Of a stretch of DNA of 64,000 nt, positions 35,049 through 43,466 are shown in pieces. The stretch is from positions 1-64,000 of the forward strand of contig JACRCD010000077.1 in the NCBI GenBank assembly GCA_016219175.1, given 5' to 3'. A model generated the notes under the pieces. That model did no database searches. It saw only the letters and a program-made list of their open reading frames with translations, and was not told the DNA's origin. This DNA comes from Deltaproteobacteria bacterium. Its GTDB lineage: Bacteria > Desulfobacterota > Desulfobulbia > Desulfobulbales > SURF-16. How positions within the stretch are numbered: the first letter of the stretch is position 1; each line of letters opens with the position of its first letter. The position numbers and the translations under genes are program-made.

Positions 35049-36398
35049 ATGAAAAAATTACTGATTGTACTGATAACAGCCCTTTTTCTGCTGCCGCTGG
35101 CCTCATCGGCTTTTGCCGCCGGTGGCGCCGGCCCTGACAAGGATCTGCTCAAGGGTGTTTTTCTGCAGGTTGATGCGGCCAGCCATACCGCGGTTTTTAA
35201 ACGGGACGCCGTGGACCAGACCATTACCTATAACTTAGGCAGTAAAATGAAAGCCCAGGATCTGCCTCTCAACAAAAAGGTCATGGTTAGCCTGGACAAA
35301 GAGGCCGGTGAAGGGGTGATCAAGGACGTGGACCGCATGTTCCTGGACATGAACTTCAAAAACATTTTGTCCCTGATCATCGTCGGTTTCGTCGGCGGCC
35401 TGCTGAGCGGGTTTATCGGTTCGGGCGGCGCCTTTGTGCTCACCCCGGCCATGATGACTCTCGGCGTGCCGGGGGCCGTGGCGGTTGCCAGCAACATGTG
35501 CCATAAGTTCCCCAAGGCCATGGTGGGAACCTATAAACGATGGAAGTACGGCCAGGTTGACCTGAAGCTCGCCGCCGTCATGTCGGTAACCGCCATTATC
35601 GGCGTGCAGATCGGTATCCAGGTCCAGAAGGCCATTCTCCATGCCTGGGGCAATGCCGGTTCAAACCTCTATGTCAGCACGGTTTTCGTTATCATCCTGG
35701 TGCTGGTCGGCGGCTATGTCTTCTTTGATGCCAAGAAGCTGGCCAAGGGCGCGGATGTCAGCGGCAATCAGACCTCAAAGCTTGCCCTGGCCATGCAGCG
35801 TATTAATCTGCCGCCCATGATGCACTTCAAGGTGGCCAAGGTGAAAATTTCCGCCTGGATCACCATTCCTGTCGGTCTTGCCACCGGCATGCTGGCGGCC
35901 ACCATTGCCGTCGGCGGTTTTATCGGCGTGCCCGGCATGATCTATGTCATCGGCGCCTCCGCCATGGTGGCCAGCGCCACCGAGCTTGGCATCGCCTTTG
36001 TCATGGGCGCCTGGGGATCCATCCAGTGGGGTCTTTCCGGCTTGATCGACATCCGTCTCGCCCTGCTGCTGCTTTCCGCCTCCTTGATCGGCGTGCAGCT
36101 TGGCGCCTTGGGCACCACCTATGTTAAGGACTACATCATCAAGATGGTCATGGCCTCGGTTATGTTGATCGTTGCCGTCAGCCGCGGCTTTCTGGTGCCC
36201 GGTTATCTTGGCGATGTCGGACTGCGCGCCCCGATTGATCCGGCGACCGCCGCGCTTTTCAGCCAAATCAGTTTCTGGTCGCTGGTTACCGCCCTGTTCA
36301 CCTCTTCCGGCATTATCATCGTGGCCATGATCAGCGGCATGACCAAATCCAGAAGAGAAGAAAGGCTCGTTGCCAAGGAAGTAATCAATAATGGCTAA
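35049..36398 (+). CDS. TauE/SafE-family sulfite/organosulfonate exporter with N-terminal periplasmic domain
   Basis: Residues 1-24 are a cleavable-type signal. A ~75-aa beta-rich domain (about 27-100) follows, then the TauE/SafE membrane core with about eight spans; G-F-V-G-G-L-L-S-G-F-I-G-S-G-G-A near 112-127 and a second G-L-A-T-G-M-L-A-A-T-I-A-V-G-G repeat are the family's half-repeats. Members move sulfite, sulfoacetate or related anions. The extra domain may bind substrate or a partner. Fits an organism that handles sulfur oxyanions. The stop overlaps the Usp start by 8 bp. Confidence 0.85.
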   Translation: MKKLLIVLITALFLLPLASSAFAAGGAGPDKDLLKGVFLQVDAASHTAVFKRDAVDQTITYNLGSKMKAQDLPLNKKVMVSLDKEAGEGVIKDVDRMFLDMNFKNILSLIIVGFVGGLLSGFIGSGGAFVLTPAMMTLGVPGAVAVASNMCHKFPKAMVGTYKRWKYGQVDLKLAAVMSVTAIIGVQIGIQVQKAILHAWGNAGSNLYVSTVFVIILVLVGGYVFFDAKKLAKGADVSGNQTSKLALAMQRINLPPMMHFKVAKVKISAWITIPVGLATGMLAATIAVGGFIGVPGMIYVIGASAMVASATELGIAFVMGAWGSIQWGLSGLIDIRLALLLLSASLIGVQLGALGTTYVKDYIIKMVMASVMLIVAVSRGFLVPGYLGDVGLRAPIDPATAALFSQISFWSLVTALFTSSGIIIVAMISGMTKSRREERLVAKEVINNG

Positions 36399-37248
36399 GT
36401 ACAGAAAGATACTCGTCGCCTACGACGGATCGATCTCAGCCCAGAACGCCCTGCGCCAGGCCTGCCGCCTGGCCCGGGCGGATCAAAGCTGGATCAAGGT
36501 GCTGGCGGTTGTTCCCTTTTATGAGGGCGATCTCGAACTTATCGGCATCAGCAACATCAAGGAGATGATGCTGGGTCCCGGACAGAAACTGCTGGTCGAG
36601 GCCCGGCAGATCGCCGATGATGAACACGTGCATGTGCTCACCAACCTTGAACAGGGTGAGCCGTATGAACAGATCGTGCATGTGGCTGAGGATGAAAGCT
36701 GCGATCTGATCATCATGGGGCGCAGGGGGCGAAACCGCATCGAGAGTGATCTGATCGGCGGAGTAACCGCCAGGGTAATCGGACACACCAACAGGGATGT
36801 GCTGGTCATCCCAGACCAGGCGACCATCAGCTGGGAGAAAATACTTCTGGCCTGGGACGGATCACCCTACAGTCAAGTTGCCTTGGAAACAGCCCTGAAG
36901 CTGGCCAAGGAGAGGAACTCGGTGCTGTGCGCGGTTTCGGTGGCCTATACCAACGATGAGTTTTACGCCCTGGCCCACAAGGCGGCGCAGGAGCTGGTCA
37001 ACAAGGCCGGCGAAATGCTGGAGCAGATCAAAAAACGGGGTGAAGAGGAAGGTGTAACGCTAACCACCAGCATCAAGGAGGGTGAACCGTTTGAGGCCAT
37101 CACCGAGCTGGCCCGTGATACCCATGCCACCCTCATCGTCATGGGGTCCCATGGACGAAAAGGGTTGACCCGGCTGCTCATGGGCAGCGTCACCGAGCAT
37201 GTTGTCGGTCTGGCTTCCTGTCCCGTGCTGGTGAGTCATTTGAAATAA
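36391..37248 (+). CDS. Tandem-domain universal stress protein
   Basis: Two UspA domains (about 4-145 and 147-285). The ATP-binding pattern G-x2-G-x9-G-S is complete in the second domain (M-G-S-H-G-R-K-G-L ... M-G-S-V-T) and near complete in the first (M-G-R-R-G ... I-G-G-V). Each starts with the K-I-L-[V/L]-A-[Y/W]-D-G-S strand. Probably an ATP-binding regulator of the upstream exporter; this is inferred from 8-bp overlap and common pairing. Closed by a strong terminator. Confidence 0.9.
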   Translation: MAKYRKILVAYDGSISAQNALRQACRLARADQSWIKVLAVVPFYEGDLELIGISNIKEMMLGPGQKLLVEARQIADDEHVHVLTNLEQGEPYEQIVHVAEDESCDLIIMGRRGRNRIESDLIGGVTARVIGHTNRDVLVIPDQATISWEKILLAWDGSPYSQVALETALKLAKERNSVLCAVSVAYTNDEFYALAHKAAQELVNKAGEMLEQIKKRGEEEGVTLTTSIKEGEPFEAITELARDTHATLIVMGSHGRKGLTRLLMGSVTEHVVGLASCPVLVSHLK

Positions 37249-37338
37249 ATTTTAGAAAACTATAGATTTCCCGGATGTGCTTTGGAAAATTCCTCTTTTC
37301 CTTCAAGATTTTTGGGAAAATTCCTCTCCCTAAGAGGC

Positions 37339-37372
37339 GGGGACTGCCGGGCATTGGCAGTCCCCTTTTTTT
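37339..37372 (+). terminator. Terminator of the SafE/Usp operon
   Basis: GGGGACTGCC (37339-37348) pairs perfectly with GGCAGTCCCC (37356-37365), a 7-nt loop between, and seven T follow. Two diverged copies of GGGAAAATTCCTCT precede it in the 3' UTR. Confidence 0.93.
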
Positions 37373-37381
37373 ATGCAGTCA

Positions 37382-38278
37382 TCAGGCCTTGTTTTCCTTG
37401 AAGACAGGCTCCATCCCGCACATCTGGGCATAGACGCCGATTTCAGTCTGGAACTGTTTGACGTAAGGGCAGTCCCAGATGGCCAGCATCTTGTTCCGGA
37501 TGAGGAAGGCCGTCAGCATTCGGCCGTCAAATTCCCGGTCATGGTCAGGAGTTCGCTCCAGCATGTAGGGGAAAATCTGGGGCCTGCGGCAGACCTCTGG
37601 CCGGCTGGGGTATATGCGGCAGCCGCCGCTTGCCCCGTCAAGGTTGGGACAGATGCTTAAGCGGGGCAGGATCATGCTCCAGCCCTGTCGCCAATGGTAC
37701 AAGGCGGCCGGACGCTGGTAAAAAGGGATGTCGGTAATGATAAGTGGCAGGTCCGCAGCGGCGGATGTGGCGCGGCTCATGTCGTTATCCACCCTGGGCA
37801 GGTCAAAAAGAGCGGCTTCCCTGGCGCTCAGAGGGATTTCAAAAAACTCCTGTTGCTGGCCGCGGTCTGGCCCGGTGCAGCACAAGGTGCAGCCGCAGGG
37901 ACCGCAGAGCAGGCTGTTGATCTCTTCAAGTTCCCGGGTCAGGACATTTTGCGCGACCCAGCTGTCGATGGCGGTAAACGGGTCCACGGGCTGCAGGTCG
38001 CCGGCAAAGATAACCCGGCTGGGCGGCCGAGGGTGCTTCAATCGTTCAAAGGGGCGCATTGCCTCAAGATAGGGGAGCAGCTCAAGGCCTGGTTGTTCGT
38101 AGCGGATACCCGCTGTTTCCACCGGTTCGGTGAGTTCGGCCAGCAGTGACTCAAGGTCTGCAAAGGGGCCGGTGAGAAAGAGCATGCCGGCCAGCCTGGC
38201 CAGGGGCAAAACGGGATGCGCCAATCTTTTCAGGCCGGGTTGGCATAATGTTCTCTGTTGTGGAGTCAGCATGGCCAT
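37382..38278 (-). CDS. YkgJ-family cysteine-cluster protein
   Basis: Cysteines are arranged as C-G-P-C-G-C-T-L-C-C (about 125-134), then I-C-P-N-L and G-C-R-I-Y-P-S-R-P-E-V-C-R, the zinc- or iron-chelating CxxxCxxCC pattern of the YkgJ/UPF0153 family. The second half of the cluster is the most conserved. At 298 aa it is longer than YkgJ, with an N-terminal ~110-aa region lacking known motifs. Biochemical role unknown; no neighbour clarifies it. It converges on the SafE/Usp terminator. Confidence 0.8.
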   Translation of the reverse strand: MAMLTPQQRTLCQPGLKRLAHPVLPLARLAGMLFLTGPFADLESLLAELTEPVETAGIRYEQPGLELLPYLEAMRPFERLKHPRPPSRVIFAGDLQPVDPFTAIDSWVAQNVLTRELEEINSLLCGPCGCTLCCTGPDRGQQQEFFEIPLSAREAALFDLPRVDNDMSRATSAAADLPLIITDIPFYQRPAALYHWRQGWSMILPRLSICPNLDGASGGCRIYPSRPEVCRRPQIFPYMLERTPDHDREFDGRMLTAFLIRNKMLAIWDCPYVKQFQTEIGVYAQMCGMEPVFKENKA

Positions 38279-38413
38279 ACATAACGGTTTTTGCGGAGGA
38301 TTTCAATCATAATGGTTTTCCGCTCTTGACCGGCAGGCACGGTGCGACTATAGTGCGCCATTTCGAAATGCTCCATGAGCAAATGACCTATTATTCAACC
38401 CATCCAGCACACT

Positions 38414-39198
38414 ATGTCACCTGATAAGCAGCCAGCAACGGAATCCATGGAAAAGCAGGCCCTGACCGAGCACCTGCGGGATCTGCGCACCAGCCTGATC
38501 CGCTCCCTAATTGCGGTGGCCATCGGTTTCGGCGTTTCCTATTATTTCATTGAGCAAATTGGCGTCTGGTTTTTGCACCCCCTCTTTGCCGTGCTGCCGA
38601 AAAATGCCAGTCTGATCTTCACTTCCTACCAGGAGGGCTTTTTTTTTATCTGAAATTAGCCCTGGTCAGCGGTGTCCTGCTGGCCAGTCCGGTCATCTTC
38701 TGGCAGATCTGGTCTTTCATCGCCCCCGGCCTTTACCGGCATGAGAAAAAGGTTGTTCTGCCCTTTTCCTTCCTATCGTCCGTCTGCTTCCTGGGCGGCG
38801 CCTGTTTCGGTTATTACTTTGTTTTTTCCCCGGCCTTCCGTTTTCTCATGGGCTATACCACGGATTTTCTCTCACCCCTGCCCACGGTGACGGAGTACTT
38901 TTCCCTGGCGCTGCGGCTGCTTATCGCCTTTGGCGTTATCTTCGAGCTGCCTGTTTTCATGGTCCTGCTGGCCAAGCTCGGCATGGTGAACGGACCTTTT
39001 CTGAGCAGGAACCGCAAATATGCCTTTCTGCTTTCCTTTATCATCGCCGCCATCGTCACCCCGACTCCTGATGTGGTCAATCAGCTGCTGATGGCTGTCC
39101 CTTTAGTCATCCTCTATGAGGTCAGCATTGTTGCAGTCAGGCTGTTTGGCAAAAAAAGCAGCGGAGCCGGGGAGATGGAGGATGGGGAGGATAATTAA
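38414..39198 (+). pseudogene. tatC: Twin-arginine translocase subunit TatC, frameshifted at a T9 run
   Basis: Frames 38414-38653 and the frame resuming to 39198 together spell a normal ~260-aa TatC: L-T-E-H-L-x-D-L-R near the start, F-T-S-Y-Q-E-G-F-F, S-P-V-I-F-W-Q-I-W and E-L-P-V-F are family signatures. The frame breaks at nine T (38639-38647); ten T or seven T would restore it. This may be a sequencing miscount, a real mutation, or transcriptional slippage. TatC is usually essential to Tat export, so a genuine null would be surprising. No tatA/B lies in the window. Confidence 0.8.
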
Positions 39199-39203
39199 AT
39201 AGT

Positions 39204-40130
39204 ATGTCCCCAAAGGGCATTTGTCTTTTGCTTATTGTTTCTGCTATTTGGGCCCCATTTCGTCTTGTGCTGGCAAACGTAACGCCGGAGTGCGGGACCT
39301 GCGTAGAATCCTTCGGAGGGGAGGCGGATTGCTTACCTTTCAAGTGTCCGGATATTTCTGCTTCATTCGATAAATTTGCAGGATCGCAAGGTGGGAAAGA
39401 CGTTATCGGCTTACTCTCGCGGGTCGAGAATGCAGAGGATTATCCCGATACCATTATTGAGAATGAAAATGTTATGCAGGCCATGAGTTTATTCATTCGC
39501 TTGCCCGGCATCGGAGAGTTGCCTAAAGAAGAGAGGGAATGGCTTTTTCGCTATTTTACCGTGAAGGCTGATTGGGAAAAAGAGATGTCATTCGGGGTTG
39601 CGATGAACCGGGTAAATGGTGACCTTTATTTGGTGGATTTCCATACGGCGGCGACGACTCAGCCGAGCAGTCTCTATGTCTTCGATGGTTCAACTTATAC
39701 CAAAATAGCAAGGGGCGAAAACGGCATGATTGGCGTGACGGATTTCAAAGCGAAAGGCAATGAGTTGGGTGTTATTTATTACCGAGAGAATTCGTCACAT
39801 CCCGAGAAGGATTTTGCCTTGCTGGAAAAAGAAAAAAACGAATGGTTTGTCCGCTGGAATTCCTTTCAGGAAAGTGAGTGGATTTCCGCCGATGGTGATG
39901 TTGAGTATCTGGCTGATGATCTGTCATTGCTTGCGGTGACAGGTTCATGCTTTGGGTTGGGTCGAGTAGAAGAAACAGCACGTAACAAGATATTTGCAGT
40001 TATTGGCCGGCAAGATGCGGGAATATGTTTCACCTCCATCTGGGAACGGAAAGGGGGTGGCTACGTAAGGAAATCAAAACTCCCAGCGGGCTCATCCCTT
40101 TACGAAAGGCTCAGGGAAATGGTTGATTGA
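39204..40130 (+). CDS. Secreted protein of unknown function
   Basis: A signal peptide (about 1-24) precedes a Cys-bearing region (C-G-T-C, then two more Cys by residue 48) and a beta-rich body without a recognised family. Composition is more AT-rich than its neighbours. It begins 6 bp after tatC, so it may be co-transcribed. The 3' end overlaps the HEAT-repeat gene by 39 bp in convergent orientation. Periplasmic or outer-surface location is inferred. Confidence 0.65.
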   Translation: MSPKGICLLLIVSAIWAPFRLVLANVTPECGTCVESFGGEADCLPFKCPDISASFDKFAGSQGGKDVIGLLSRVENAEDYPDTIIENENVMQAMSLFIRLPGIGELPKEEREWLFRYFTVKADWEKEMSFGVAMNRVNGDLYLVDFHTAATTQPSSLYVFDGSTYTKIARGENGMIGVTDFKAKGNELGVIYYRENSSHPEKDFALLEKEKNEWFVRWNSFQESEWISADGDVEYLADDLSLLAVTGSCFGLGRVEETARNKIFAVIGRQDAGICFTSIWERKGGGYVRKSKLPAGSSLYERLREMVD

Positions 40131-40526
40131 TGACCCGTTTCCTGGCTGGTTGTAAAAATCAGCCGCGATTTCGCGTACCTGCGGGTCCGGATCAGTGAGC
40201 ATCGGTTCAATAAGGGCGCGGGCTTCCGGGCCGCCGATGATGCCCAGGAGATGCACGGCCTCGCCCCTGATCCAGGGAGTGGTATCGGCCAGCAGCGGCG
40301 CGAGAGCGGGCACGGCCAGTTGGACCTCGCCGGGCCTGATGACCTTCAGCTCCTCAAAGAGCACCGCCACCCCCATGCGCACCATGAAGCGCTCATCCCG
40401 CAGCAGCTCGCCGGTCAACAGGTAATGGGCCGGATCCTGTTTGAACATGGCCAGGATATTGTCCACATGGCCCATCTCCGGAAAATCACCGATGACCTTG
40501 GTCAACTCGTGATCGCTTGTATCCAT
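40092..40526 (-). CDS. HEAT-repeat protein
   Basis: Two or three HEAT-type helical repeats (about 50-125): L-A-D-T-T-P-W-I-R-G-E-A-V-H-L-L-G and L-T-D-P-D-P-Q-V-R-E-I-A are characteristic, with conserved Asp-Pro and Arg positions. Such scaffolds bind other proteins. 144 aa, soluble, no signal. Its last 12 codons overlap the convergent secreted-protein gene. No partner can be named. Confidence 0.75.
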   Translation of the reverse strand: MDTSDHELTKVIGDFPEMGHVDNILAMFKQDPAHYLLTGELLRDERFMVRMGVAVLFEELKVIRPGEVQLAVPALAPLLADTTPWIRGEAVHLLGIIGGPEARALIEPMLTDPDPQVREIAADFYNQPGNGSSINHFPEPFVKG

Positions 40527-40590
40527 ATTTGGTCCTTGTTTGCGAAGATCGACTGTTTGCCGCTGCTGCTAAAAAATTACCAAGAGCGTC

Positions 40591-40615
40591 ATTCCGGCAT
40601 GCTTCTAGCCGGAAT
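40591..40615. repeat. REP-like hairpin
   Basis: ATTCCGGC (40591-40598) and GCCGGAAT (40608-40615) enclose ATGCTTCTA. The phrase GTCATTCCGGC ... GCCGGAATCCA is a very common dispersed palindrome in bacterial chromosomes. Confidence 0.6.
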
Positions 40616-40685
40616 CCATCGTTTTTCTGAGTACGCCCATTGGCCGCCTTCATTTTTCCTGTCATTTTATAGTATGGGTTTCTTT

Positions 40686-40841
40686 GAAAAAAATCCAAGA
40701 TTAAGTTAGATTCTTTTGACACACGAGAGAAGATGAACAGCAGGGAGCACGCATGTCCTTGTGCTTTCCCTGTTTTCCTCTTTGTTATCATGTCTTCGCG
40801 CTGACGGGAAGTGCGAACGTGGCTGGGAAATAGATGCGTTC
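40686..40841 (+). repeat. Left direct repeat of the toxin-antitoxin cassette
   Basis: Aligns with 42536-42691. Strongest blocks: AATCCAA...TTAGATT-TTTTG at the start, and CTCTTTGTTATCA ... GTGCGAA ... GCTGG ... AAATA at the end. Each copy also has an imperfect stem (GGGAGCAC/GTGC here). Confidence 0.65.
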
Positions 40842-40989
40842 TTTTTTTTACTCGTATTTTGGTGCGTCTGCTTGGGATTGATACTCCGTACCCGCTTCTG
40901 ATTGCACCACCCGCCAGACGTCCGGTTTTGCTTGCCAAGTCTTCAGGGTGAAGGTGCGGAATTAATATTTCGAAAATCATATTTTAAAA

Positions 40990-41018
40990 TTTTTATTAAC
41001 AAAACATGTTAATAAAAA
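40990..41018. promoter_or_regulatory. Putative HigA operator
   Basis: TTTTTATTAAC and GTTAATAAAAA are a perfect 11-bp inverted repeat around AAAACAT, 19 bp before the toxin start. Position and length fit autoregulation by the helix-turn-helix antitoxin. GTTAATAAAA recurs once at about 42709, past the second direct repeat. Confidence 0.65.
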
Positions 41019-41036
41019 TGTTGACCAACGTTCGGA

Positions 41037-41372
41037 ATGCGTATATTCTTTAAAACAAAAAAACTACAAAAGATCTGCTCAGAAGAATCTGAGTCCCGGA
41101 AGCAGCTGGGGGCCAAATGCGGACTGAAGCTGCAACAGCGGATGATGGAACTTAAGGCAGCGCAGGATCTTGCCGACATCTCCCGCTTGCCGCCGGCAAG
41201 ATGCCATGAACTGACAGGGAACAGAACAGGACAACTATCTGTTGACCTGGTACACCCTTATCGTCTTTTGTTTGTCGTTACCAATAATCCTTATCCTGAA
41301 CGGAGCAATGGAGGTTTGGATTGGAATGGTGTCACTGAAATTGAAATCATTGAAATTGCTGACACGCACTAA
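41037..41372 (+). CDS. higB: RelE/ParE-family (HigB-like) toxin
   Basis: A 111-aa basic protein of the RelE/HigB class, which cleaves mRNA on the ribosome. The pattern F-K-T-K-K-L-Q-K at the start, L-P-P-A-R-C-H-E-L-T-G and G-Q-L-S-V-D-L-V-H-P-Y-R-L-L-F are typical of the subgroup whose antitoxin carries an ImmA-like peptidase domain. The C-terminal I-I-E-I-A-D-T-H fits too. Toxin-first order is the HigBA arrangement. Antitoxin starts 15 bp after. Confidence 0.85.
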   Translation: MRIFFKTKKLQKICSEESESRKQLGAKCGLKLQQRMMELKAAQDLADISRLPPARCHELTGNRTGQLSVDLVHPYRLLFVVTNNPYPERSNGGLDWNGVTEIEIIEIADTH

Positions 41373-41386
41373 GAAAGAGAGGCGCT

Positions 41387-42466
41387 ATGCTGACCGCACA
41401 GAAAAAATACGAATTTGAGCCGGATTATGCCATACCACCAGGAGCTACCTTGCTGGAAGTTATGGAATCCCTCGAAATGACGCAAAAAGAGATGGCGGTT
41501 AGAACAGGGGTGACTGAGCAAACCCTGACTCGTATTATTAAAGGTGAGCAGCCGATATCCTATGAAACCGCTAACCGGCTTGAACTGGTTACCCAGGTCC
41601 CTGCCAGGCTTTGGAATAATCTGGAAGCGCAATACCGGGAACAAATAGCTAAAATTGAGGAGAGGCAGAGGTTTAAGTCTCATATCGAATGGCTGAAAAC
41701 TATTCCCACAAAAGAGTTGATTGATCGCGGGTGCCTGGAAGCTGATAAAGATAAGGTGAAGCTGCTGAGAAAGACCCTGGCTTTTTTTGGCGTCAGCAGC
41801 GTCAAGGCTTGGCAAGACGTCTGGGAGATTCCCGCCGTGGCGGCAAGGAGATCGCCGTGCTTTGAATCCCTGCCTGGGGATGCGTCAGCCTGGATTCGGC
41901 AAGGGGAACTGCAGGCCCATGAAAGAGAATGCGCTCCCTTTGACAAAAAAAAATTCAGAGATGTTTTGCAACAGATTCGCTCCATGACCCGCGAAGAACC
42001 TTCGGTGTTCGAACCGGAAATGAAAAGGCTTTGTGCCGAAGCGGGCGTCGCTATTGCCCTGGTCCGCGAGATGAAAAAGGTTCCATGGAATGGCGCAACC
42101 AAGTGGCTTACCCCGCGCAAGGCCATGATTCTTCTTTGCCTTCGCGGCAAAGGGGAAGACAAGTTCTGGTTCTCTTTTTTTCATGAGGCCGGCCATATAT
42201 TACACGACAACAAAAAAGACCTGCTGATCAACGACGATAGTCATGATGATCCCCGTGAGGAAAGAGCCAATACCTTTGCCTCCGAGTTTCTTATCCCTGG
42301 CCGGTACAACCATATCATTCGTCAATTCCAAACAAAGATCGACGTTATCAATATGGCCAAAGAGCTTGATATTGCCCCGGGAATCGTTGCGGGTCGTTAT
42401 CAGTTTTTGACCGGTAAATGGAATTTTTTTAACGATCTGATACGGAAGTTTAATTGGGTCTTATAA
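41387..42466 (+). CDS. higA: HigA-type antitoxin with XRE and ImmA/IrrE metallopeptidase domains
   Basis: Helix-turn-helix at about 21-70 (M-T-Q-K-E-M-A-V-R-T-G-V-T-E-Q-T-L-T-R-I-I-type sequence), then a linker and a ImmA/IrrE zinc peptidase domain with H-E-A-G-H (266-270) and a downstream acidic helix (E-E-R-A-N-T-F-A-S-E-F-L-I-P) that supplies the third ligand. At 359 aa it is much larger than a plain HigA. It should neutralise HigB and repress the operon; the peptidase may act on itself or a regulator, which is speculative. Confidence 0.85.
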   Translation: MLTAQKKYEFEPDYAIPPGATLLEVMESLEMTQKEMAVRTGVTEQTLTRIIKGEQPISYETANRLELVTQVPARLWNNLEAQYREQIAKIEERQRFKSHIEWLKTIPTKELIDRGCLEADKDKVKLLRKTLAFFGVSSVKAWQDVWEIPAVAARRSPCFESLPGDASAWIRQGELQAHERECAPFDKKKFRDVLQQIRSMTREEPSVFEPEMKRLCAEAGVAIALVREMKKVPWNGATKWLTPRKAMILLCLRGKGEDKFWFSFFHEAGHILHDNKKDLLINDDSHDDPREERANTFASEFLIPGRYNHIIRQFQTKIDVINMAKELDIAPGIVAGRYQFLTGKWNFFNDLIRKFNWVL

Positions 42467-42535
42467 TACACGAGATATCATATAGCGCCATGTCGTCATC
42501 CTGGAATGTTTGGAGCCGAGCCATTGTTTTTTGCA

Positions 42536-42691
42536 AAATAATCCAATGCTGAATTAGATTGTTTTGGTAAAAAGGTGAAGTGAACCGCGCGGGGCACGAA
42601 TGATCTTTTGTTTCCTCGTGTTCCACTCTTTGTTATCACTTCTTCATAGTGATGGGAGGTGCGAAAGTTGCTGGAAAATAAATACGTCCCC
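42536..42691 (+). repeat. Right direct repeat of the toxin-antitoxin cassette
   Basis: Second copy of 40686-40841, 1,850 bp downstream in the same orientation. It lies directly after higA, so the two copies bracket the module. Confidence 0.65.
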
Positions 42692-42740
42692 TTTTTGTGT
42701 TGCCCAGGTTAATAAAAGTGTGTGAGGCGCAATAAAGAAC

Positions 42741-43151
42741 ATGAAATTTCTCATATCATTTTTTTTAATAGTTTTAGCGCCGCTAGGTTGCTCTCCATTA
42801 AATATTTATGACTCACCATACAAAATAGTCACCACTCCCATTGATGAAATCAGTTGCCCTCATTCTATATTGGAGAAAAATGTAAACCCTGCATCACTTG
42901 AGCTTAGCAAGTTGGAAAATGCGGATAATTACCTGTATCACTTTAGAATTGGTAACACAAAAGGATTAGGCGCTATCACGCTTTCGTCAAATAAAAACAC
43001 CATAGAATTAAATATTTACAGCACCTCAAAAATCTCAGCAGAAGATAAGAATAATTTTCTTAATGTCGTGCAATTGATACAAAATCAATGTGAACAGTTT
43101 GAAACTAGCAGTGAAATTAAAGAAAATTGGATTTGGGAGTCAGCGGAATAA
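42741..43151 (+). CDS. Small AT-rich lipoprotein
   Basis: Signal with lipobox L-G-C (C17) and a 119-residue mature part with two Cys (C39 and C118) that could form a disulfide. No family recognised. The base composition is far more AT-rich than the chromosome and fits recent acquisition with the adjacent TA cassette. The start ATG has no strong ribosome site. Confidence 0.55.
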   Translation: MKFLISFFLIVLAPLGCSPLNIYDSPYKIVTTPIDEISCPHSILEKNVNPASLELSKLENADNYLYHFRIGNTKGLGAITLSSNKNTIELNIYSTSKISAEDKNNFLNVVQLIQNQCEQFETSSEIKENWIWESAE

Positions 43152-43466
43152 TATAGCTGTTTATAGCCTCACCAGTCAGTTGAGGGGACGCGCAGAACCT
43201 CGGCGGTTACGGGGCAAGTCTTTTGGCTCGCCCCCCACTTCCACCGATGAGCCTGTAAGAAAAGGTAAAAAATATTGATAAAATACGGGCATTTTTTGCG
43301 GATTTAGGCAAGTACGGGCCGTCGTTTATTCTTGAATGAAAAATCGGAAAACCACGGGTCTTGGTGAAATTAAAGGCTTCTGGTGCCATGCACCCCAACC
43401 TCCTTATCCGATCACGCCCGTGCCGGGCGTACACATTTAAATTCCTCACGCTTTAGGAAAGATAAC
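43152..43466. other. Intergenic region without a gene
   Basis: This 315-bp stretch has no convincing coding frame. It contains a small CGCCCG-TGC-CGGGCG hairpin near 43426-43440 and otherwise nothing I can name. Confidence 0.5.

Noticed and set aside
40686-42691. Direct repeats around higBA as integron attC sites
   Set aside because: A GTTAGAT core-like heptamer occurs in copy 1 only and on the wrong side; no paired RYYYAAC and no integrase in the window.
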